NCBI GenBank assembly: GCA_032111745.1
Contig: JAULUH010000374.1
Coordinates: forward strand, 1-11,848
Reading direction: 5' to 3'
From: JAULUH01 sp032111745
Lineage (GTDB): Bacteria > Chloroflexota > Anaerolineae > JAAEKA01
Length of the DNA stretch: 11,848 bases
The position numbers were made by a program, and so were the translations under genes. Of this stretch, positions 6,654-11,848 are shown one piece after another. Below the pieces are notes generated by a model. The model saw only the letters and a program-made list of their open reading frames with translations, did no database searches and was not told the origin of the DNA. Within the stretch, counting starts at the first letter, position 1. Each line of letters starts with the position of its first letter.

Positions 6654-8081
6654 ATGAATGCGATCTCGACCACGGCGTCGATCATGGAGCAGTGGCAGGC
6701 CCAGGCCCTGGAGACGCGGCAGCGCGTTTGGGGCGACGTGCCAGACGAGAAATGGAACGACTGGCGCTGGCAGCTGAGCAACCGGTTGAACTCGCTGGAG
6801 GAGCTGGCACGGGTCATCGAGCTGACGGAGGAGGAGCGCGAGGGGTTGGGGGCGCCGGACAAGTTCCGCGTGGACATCACGCCCTATTTCGCCACCTTGG
6901 TGGATCCCTACGATCCGCACTGCCCGGTACGCAAGCAGGTGCTGCCGCTGGGCCGGGAGCTGCGGGCCTTCACGTCGATGATGGAGGATTCGCTGGCCGA
7001 AGACGCGCATTCGCCGGTGCCGGGGCTGGTCCATCGCTATCCGGACCGGGTATTGATGCTGGTGACCACGCAGTGTGCCAGCTACTGCCGTTACTGCACC
7101 CGCAGCCGGATCGTGGGGGATGCGGCGGCGAATTTCAGCCGCCAGGAACACCAGGCGCAGATCGACTATATCAAGGCCACGCCCCAGGTACGTGACGTAC
7201 TGTTGAGCGGTGGCGATCCGCTGACGATGACGCCGAAGGTGCTGGGCAGGTTGTTGGAGGATCTGCGGGCGATCCCGCACGTGGAGATCATTCGCATTGG
7301 CAGCCGGGTGCCGGTCTTTCTGCCGCAGCGCATCGATCAGGAGTTCTGTGAGATGATCCGCAAGGTGCACCCCATGTGGATCAACATCCACGTGAACCAC
7401 CCCAAGGAGATCACGCCGGAGTTGAGGGAGGCCTGTGCGCGGCTGGCCGATGCAGGGGTGCCGCTGGGCAACCAGAGCGTGCTGCTGGCAGGGGTGAACG
7501 ACTCGGTACACATCCAGCGCATGCTGGTACACGAGTTGGTGAAGATGCGGGTGCGGCCGTACTACCTCTACCAATGCGACCTGGTGGAGGGGGCCGGGCA
7601 TTTCCGCACCAGCGTGGCCAGGGGGATCGAGATCATCGAAGGACTGCGAGGGCACACCAGCGGCTATGCGGTGCCCACCTATGTAGTGGACGGCCCAGGC
7701 GGCGGCGGAAAGATCCCGGTGATGCCCAACTATGTGGTGAGCGTGGCCCCTGGCAAGGTGGTCTTGCGCAACTACGAGGGTTTCATCACGACCTACGCCG
7801 AGCCCATGGACTATGATCCCCTGGAGATCAGGTACCTGGAGCAGCAGATCCCGCGGCGGCCGGAGCCGGGGCAGGAGGGGGTGAGCAATCTGCTGGAGGG
7901 GCGGCAGATGGCGATACGGCCGTTGACCTTTGATGCCACCCATGCGCGGGGCGGCGAGATGCATCGCCTGCGGGCGGATGCGGGCAAGTGGCAGCCCTTC
8001 CTGGTGGGCGAAACCGTGGAAGGGCAGGCGACCGGCGAGCGCAAGGCCATCGACGGCCCTGAGCCGGAGAGCGGCGACTGA
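6654..8081 (+). CDS. kamA: Lysine 2,3-aminomutase (radical SAM, PLP-dependent)
   Basis: Converts L-lysine to beta-lysine using S-adenosylmethionine, a [4Fe-4S] cluster and pyridoxal phosphate. In the 475-aa protein the cluster motif is C141/C145/C148 (CASYCRYC), the PLP lysine is K353 in GGGGKIPVMPNY, and the two aspartates that bind the substrate amine are D309 (QCDLVEG) and D346 (VVDGPGG). Their spacing (37 and 7 residues) equals that of D293, D330 and K337 in the clostridial enzyme, supporting lysine as substrate. The N-terminal WGDVPDEKWNDWRWQ block is also typical. About 50-60 residues at the C-terminus exceed the usual ~416-aa form and look polar and divergent. ATG 6654 has AAGGTG five bases upstream plus AGGAG at 6638-6642. 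It is followed 22 bp later by an ATP-grasp ligase, not by the ablB acetyltransferase of N-acetyl-beta-lysine makers. Confidence 0.95.
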   Translation: MNAISTTASIMEQWQAQALETRQRVWGDVPDEKWNDWRWQLSNRLNSLEELARVIELTEEEREGLGAPDKFRVDITPYFATLVDPYDPHCPVRKQVLPLGRELRAFTSMMEDSLAEDAHSPVPGLVHRYPDRVLMLVTTQCASYCRYCTRSRIVGDAAANFSRQEHQAQIDYIKATPQVRDVLLSGGDPLTMTPKVLGRLLEDLRAIPHVEIIRIGSRVPVFLPQRIDQEFCEMIRKVHPMWINIHVNHPKEITPELREACARLADAGVPLGNQSVLLAGVNDSVHIQRMLVHELVKMRVRPYYLYQCDLVEGAGHFRTSVARGIEIIEGLRGHTSGYAVPTYVVDGPGGGGKIPVMPNYVVSVAPGKVVLRNYEGFITTYAEPMDYDPLEIRYLEQQIPRRPEPGQEGVSNLLEGRQMAIRPLTFDATHARGGEMHRLRADAGKWQPFLVGETVEGQATGERKAIDGPEPESGD

Positions 8082-8103
8082 TCGAGCACTACGGGAGCAC
8101 ACG

Positions 8104-9210
8104 ATGCGCGTGGCACTGCTGGCGAACCTGAAGAAGAACGCACCGACATGGCCGGGGATATCGCCCGACCAGTGGGACGACCTGGACTCCGAGGAGACCA
8201 TCGAGGCGATCCTGAATGGCCTGAGGCAGGGTGGCCACGAGGCGGAGTTCCTGGAGGCGGACCTGACGCTGGCGGAGGAGCTGCCGAAGTTCAAGCCGGA
8301 CATCTGCTTCAACATTGCCGAAAGCCATTGGGGAGACAGCCGGGAGTCCCAGGTGCCAGCGCTGTTGGAGATGCTGCGGATCCCCTACACGGGTTCCCGG
8401 GTATTGTCGCTGGCGCTGGCCCTGGACAAGGCGATGACCAAGCGGATATTGCGCTTCCACGAGTTACCGACGCCTCCGTTTCAAACCTTCGAGCGCGTGG
8501 ACGAGCCGTTGGACGACGACATGCAGTTCCCCATGTTCGTCAAGCCCAGCCGTGAGGGCACAGGGATGGGGGTAAGCGCCAAGTCGATCGTGCACAACGA
8601 GCTGGAGCTGCGGCGCCAGCTGAGGGAGATCACTGCGCGCTACAACCAGCCGGCGCTGGTGGAGCATTACATAGACGGCCGCGAGATCACCGTGGGGGTG
8701 GTGGGCAACCTGCGGACGCCGGTAGCCAGGCGCGTGCCTGGGGATGAGGATGCGCCGCGCATCCTGAAGGGGCTACACTTCTTGCCGCCGCTGGAGGTGG
8801 ACCTGGCGCGCTATCCGGAGGAGGAAGCGGGGCTGTACACGGGGCGCGTCAAGACGGAGCTGGCCGACGACTTCTATTTCCTGTGCCCGGCGGCCTTGCC
8901 GGAGGAGCTGCTGGAGGATATCAACTGGTATGCGGCGGCGGCATTTCGCGTCCTGGATTGCCGCGATGTGGCGCGCGTGGACTTTCGCCTGGATCGCCAC
9001 GATAACGACAAGCCGTACATCCTGGAGATCAACCCGCTGCCGGGGCTGAACCCCCGCATCAGCGACCTGGTGATCGAGGCCCGGGCGGAGGGGGTGAGCC
9101 ATGCGGAGCTGATCAACAGCATATTGCTGTATGGGGCCAGCCGCCATGGGCTGCTGCCCCGGGGCATCGCGCTGGAGTGGCCGGCGGTGCGACTGCCGGT
9201 GGGGGAGTAG
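8104..9210 (+). CDS. ATP-grasp ligase, D-Ala-D-Ala ligase-like
   Basis: A 368-aa ATP-grasp enzyme expected to activate a carboxylate as acyl phosphate and join it to an amine. The D-Ala-D-Ala ligase-type layout is visible: an N-terminal domain with FNIAES (69-74) and SRESQVPALLEMLRIPYTGS (79-98), then the ALDK segment, the ATP-binding K147 in FVKPSREGTGMG (145-156), VEHYIDGREITVGVVG, and metal ligands near D293, E308 and N310 in EINPLPGLNP. It differs from true Ddl: FNIAES replaces the usual FN-LHG segment and NPLPGL replaces N-SPGMT, so the substrate is probably not two D-alanines. ATG 8104 has GGGAG six bases upstream. It lies 22 bp after kamA in the same direction, so beta-lysine (or lysine) is a reasonable guess for a substrate. 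That is inference from position only. Confidence 0.9.
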   Translation: MRVALLANLKKNAPTWPGISPDQWDDLDSEETIEAILNGLRQGGHEAEFLEADLTLAEELPKFKPDICFNIAESHWGDSRESQVPALLEMLRIPYTGSRVLSLALALDKAMTKRILRFHELPTPPFQTFERVDEPLDDDMQFPMFVKPSREGTGMGVSAKSIVHNELELRRQLREITARYNQPALVEHYIDGREITVGVVGNLRTPVARRVPGDEDAPRILKGLHFLPPLEVDLARYPEEEAGLYTGRVKTELADDFYFLCPAALPEELLEDINWYAAAAFRVLDCRDVARVDFRLDRHDNDKPYILEINPLPGLNPRISDLVIEARAEGVSHAELINSILLYGASRHGLLPRGIALEWPAVRLPVGE

Positions 9211-9393
9211 GAGCGGGGGTTTGGACCACGATTGCGCGAAGGGCCTCGAAGGCGCGGAGCGCGAAGGGCACGAAGCGGAGCACACGGACGGGCACGGACG
9301 AACACAGACGGGCACGAACAGACACGGACGGCCACGGACACCGGGGGGTGCCTTGCCAAGGGCCGGTGCTACGATGGGTCTGGGAGGGATGAC
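9211..9393. repeat. Convergent spacer with a 10-bp tandem repeat
   Basis: Bases 9283-9342 are six imperfect 10-bp units of consensus CACGGACGGG, each starting CAC. Just before it, GCGCGAAGGGC (about 9234 and 9259) recurs within a roughly 25-bp imperfect repeat. A CACCGG/CCGGTG pair (about 9338-9368) could form a weak hairpin near the end of the ATPase gene. No gene or clear T-tract terminator was seen. Confidence 0.7.
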
Positions 9394-11848
9394 TCAGGAG
9401 GCAGCGGGTGTACCGGTGGGTGTCCATTGGTGGTGGGTGGTGCGGAGAAGGAACTTGGTGATCTCGGCGACGATGGAAGGCACCAGGATCAGGGGAATGA
9501 GCACGAGCCAGTCGTAGAGGGTAAGGGGCGCGGTACCGAAGATGTTCTGCAGGAAGGGGATGTAGAGAATCGCCAGCAGGATGGCCAGGGAGGAGAGGAC
9601 TGCAATCTGCATGTATTTGTTGGAGAAGATGCCTACCTGCCAGATGTTGTAGTGCTCTGAGCGGGCGGTGTAGGCCCGGAGGAGCTCGGATATGGACAGG
9701 GTGACAAAGGCCATGGTCTGGGCGTGGAGGAGGCTGTCGGGGTAGCGACTGAGGCCGATGCGGAAGCCGATGAGCACAGTCACCATGATGGCGATGGCCT
9801 GGATGGCGATGCCCAGGATCATCTCCTGGTTGATCACCGGCTCGGCGGGGGGCCGCGGGGGCCGGTCCATGATGTCGAGGTCGCCCACCTCGAGGCCCAG
9901 GGCCAGGGCGGGGGCGCCGTCGGTGAGCAGATTGAGGATCAAGAGCTGGATGGCGGTGAGGGGGAGGGGCCAGCCCAGCAGGGTGGCGACGAAGATGACG
10001 AGGATTTCGCCCACATTGCAGGAGAGCAGGTAGAAAACGAATTTGCGGATGTTGGCGTAGATGACGCGGCCTTCCTCCACCGCGGACACGATGGAGGCGT
10101 AGTTGTCGTCGGTGAGCACCATGGCCGCGGTTTCCTTGCTGACGTCGGTGCCGGTGATGCCCATGGCGACGCCGATGTCGGCGCGCTTGAGGGCGGGGGC
10201 GTCGTTGACCCCGTCGCCGGTCATGGCCACGATGTGCCCGCGGCGGCGCATGGCCTCTACGATACGCACCTTATGCTGGGGGGATACCCGGGCGTAGACG
10301 TCGACGTCGTCCACGACGGCGGCGAAGTGGTCGTCGTCCAGGGCGTCCAGCTCGGCGCCGGTGAGCACCTGGCCGGCCGGCCGCAGCAGGTCGATATCGC
10401 GGGCGATGGCCTCGGCGGTGTTGCGGTAGTCGCCGGTGATCATCACCGTCTTGATGCCGGCCTGGCGGGCGGTGGCGATGGCAGGCTTGACCTCGGGGCG
10501 CGGGGGATCGATCATGCCGCTCAGGCCGACAAACACCAGGTCCTTTTCCACTGCTTGCGCCGAGAGCTCGCCGGCGGGGGGCAGACTCGTCATGGGCTTA
10601 ACGGCTGCCGCAAGCACGCGCAGCGCGTTGGATCCCATCGTCGCGTTGGTGTCCAGAACTCGCTGGCGGTCCGCTGGAGAGAGGGGCACGGCCCGCCCAT
10701 GGTGGAACACATGGGTACACAGATCGAGCACCAGGTCAGGTGCACCCTTAACCAGGGCCAGATACGGTGCAGATTCAATACCCTCTGCCAGGCCGAGCTG
10801 GGCGGGCGCCAGAGCCGTCCCCTGCACGTCGTAGACAGTGGTCATGCGCTTGCGCTCGGAGTCGAAGGGGATCTCGGCCACCCGTTCGGGCTGGTTGCCG
10901 TCGCCGTTGCGCCAGAAGCCGGCCTTGGCCGCAGCCACCACCAGGGCGCCTTCCGTGGGATCGCCGACGATGCGCCAGCTGCGGCGGCCCGCCTCGGTGC
11001 CACTGGTTTCGATATAGGCGTCGCTGCACAGCAGGCCCGCCTGCAGGAGCAAGCTCAGCCCGGGATAGTCGGCCACACGCACCACCTGGTTGCCATCACT
11101 GTACTCGCCCTCGGGCTGGTAGCCCTCGCCACTGACTGTGAGGTGGGCCTCTGGCGTCCACACCTGGGTGACCGTCATGGCGTTTTGAGTCAGGGTGCCG
11201 GTCTTGTCGGAGCAAATGGCAGTAGCCGAGCCCAGGGCCTCCACAGCGGGTAAGCGGCGGAGTAGCGCATGGCGCTGCACCATGCGCTGCATGCCCAGGG
11301 CCAGGCAGATGGTCACCACGGCTGGCAATCCCTCGGGCACGGCCGCAATAGCCAGGCTGACCGCCACGATGAACATGTCGAGGATACCCTCCCACAAAGT
11401 CATGCCGGGGATGGGGTTGAGCATGAAGCGGATCACGCCCACCAGGAACACCACCGCACACACGGCCAGCGCAGCGATGCCCAGGGTTTGTCCCAAGCGC
11501 TCCAGCTTGCGTTGCAGGGGGGTGGGCTCGGTCTCAAAGCTCTGGATCATCTCGGCGATGAGGCCGATTTGGGTGTGCATGCCGGTACTGGTGACCACGC
11601 CACGGCCGCGGCCGTAGCTGACCACGGTGCCCATGTAGGCGGTATTGCGGCGGTCGCCCAGGGGAATCTCGCGGTCGAGGACCACGTCGGCGTTCTTCGG
11701 CACGGGCTCGGATTCGCCGGTGAGGGAGGCCTCCTCCACCTTGAGGTTGACCGCCTCGAGGAGGCGGACGTCGGCAGGGATGTAGTTGCCGGCCTCCAGG
11801 AGCACGATATCGCCGGGGACCAGTTCGCCCGCGGGCACATTCGTCTGG
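9394..11848 (-). CDS. P-type (P2A) calcium-transporting ATPase, N-terminus missing
   Basis: An ATP-driven cation pump, most like SERCA/PMR1-type calcium exporters. About 817 codons are visible and the frame stays open through base 11848, so the start lies outside; the GTG near 11838 is internal. In order: actuator domain with TGES; M3-M4 with VPEGLP (near 11322-11340); phosphorylation site DKTGTLTQN, Asp codon 11206-11208; nucleotide domain with KGAPD; hinge with MITGDY and TGDGVNDAP (near 10201-10223); then M5-M10. Calcium-site residues are present: Glu in M4 PEGL, Asn and Glu in M5 (CNVGE), Asn, Thr and Asp in M6 (NLLTDG), and a Glu in M8 (SISELLRAY). This set supports two calcium sites as in SERCA, though one-site or manganese-tolerant relatives cannot be excluded. 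It ends at 9394, converging on the ATP-grasp gene. Confidence 0.96.
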   Translation of the reverse strand, partial: QTNVPAGELVPGDIVLLEAGNYIPADVRLLEAVNLKVEEASLTGESEPVPKNADVVLDREIPLGDRRNTAYMGTVVSYGRGRGVVTSTGMHTQIGLIAEMIQSFETEPTPLQRKLERLGQTLGIAALAVCAVVFLVGVIRFMLNPIPGMTLWEGILDMFIVAVSLAIAAVPEGLPAVVTICLALGMQRMVQRHALLRRLPAVEALGSATAICSDKTGTLTQNAMTVTQVWTPEAHLTVSGEGYQPEGEYSDGNQVVRVADYPGLSLLLQAGLLCSDAYIETSGTEAGRRSWRIVGDPTEGALVVAAAKAGFWRNGDGNQPERVAEIPFDSERKRMTTVYDVQGTALAPAQLGLAEGIESAPYLALVKGAPDLVLDLCTHVFHHGRAVPLSPADRQRVLDTNATMGSNALRVLAAAVKPMTSLPPAGELSAQAVEKDLVFVGLSGMIDPPRPEVKPAIATARQAGIKTVMITGDYRNTAEAIARDIDLLRPAGQVLTGAELDALDDDHFAAVVDDVDVYARVSPQHKVRIVEAMRRRGHIVAMTGDGVNDAPALKRADIGVAMGITGTDVSKETAAMVLTDDNYASIVSAVEEGRVIYANIRKFVFYLLSCNVGEILVIFVATLLGWPLPLTAIQLLILNLLTDGAPALALGLEVGDLDIMDRPPRPPAEPVINQEMILGIAIQAIAIMVTVLIGFRIGLSRYPDSLLHAQTMAFVTLSISELLRAYTARSEHYNIWQVGIFSNKYMQIAVLSSLAILLAILYIPFLQNIFGTAPLTLYDWLVLIPLILVPSIVAEITKFLLRTTHHQWTPTGTPAAS

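Noticed and set aside
6627..8315. 562-codon minus-strand frame across kamA
   Set aside because: Antisense shadow of kamA and its downstream gene, with compositionally odd sequence (His/Arg/Leu-rich) and no domain.
8104..9210. Housekeeping D-alanine-D-alanine ligase (ddl)
   Set aside because: The overall fold matches, but substrate-side motifs differ from Ddl and the gene pairs with kamA rather than with cell-wall genes, so no symbol was given.
9724..11253. 509-codon plus-strand frame across the calcium ATPase gene
   Set aside because: Antisense to an ATPase with every catalytic motif; the translation is His/Gly/Asp/Val-rich with no recognisable family.

Overview
The window is about 11.8 kb of GC-rich bacterial chromosome. 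It carries eleven genes, two of them cut by the window edges, plus one doubtful leader peptide. High GC, ATG/TTG starts with AAGGAG-type ribosome binding sites, sigma70/sigmaA-type promoters and the mix of genes fit a member of the Chloroflexota (Anaerolineae/Caldilineae-like). That assignment is an inference from gene content; there is no rRNA or marker gene to confirm it. There are no CRISPR arrays, transposases, integrases, tRNAs or phage genes: it reads as metabolic chromosome with repeat-bearing spacers.

Left block (1-3244, minus strand): a glycerol/dihydroxyacetone operon in the order glpF (facilitator) > dhaK > dhaL > glpK (N-terminal 79 codons only). Glycerol enters through GlpF, and both glycerol and dihydroxyacetone can be phosphorylated. 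A convincing promoter (TTGCCA-N17-TACACT) lies about 320 nt upstream of glpF. The long leader holds a possible leaderless 43-codon ORF, a terminator-like hairpin with a T-rich tail, and strong GC hairpins. Two very stable hairpins also separate glpF from dhaK.

Middle block (3398-6321): a plus-strand mannose-1-phosphate guanylyltransferase whose promoter places the transcription start at or next to its ATG, so its mRNA is probably leaderless. It converges on a minus-strand group of a 43-aa single-span membrane protein, an EamA/DMT transporter and a 108-aa Cys-rich protein. The 334-bp convergent spacer contains a duplicated 72-bp sequence with inverted ends, GC-rich repeats and a 34-bp palindrome.

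Right block (6503-11848): a plus-strand pair, a lysine 2,3-aminomutase (radical SAM) and a D-Ala-D-Ala-ligase-like ATP-grasp enzyme, 22 bp apart behind a near-consensus promoter and a leader hairpin resembling an attenuator. The pair suggests that beta-lysine is made and then ligated to something, and is the most interesting candidate system here. A minus-strand P2A-type calcium-transporting ATPase, lacking its N-terminus, converges on this pair across a spacer with a 10-bp tandem repeat.
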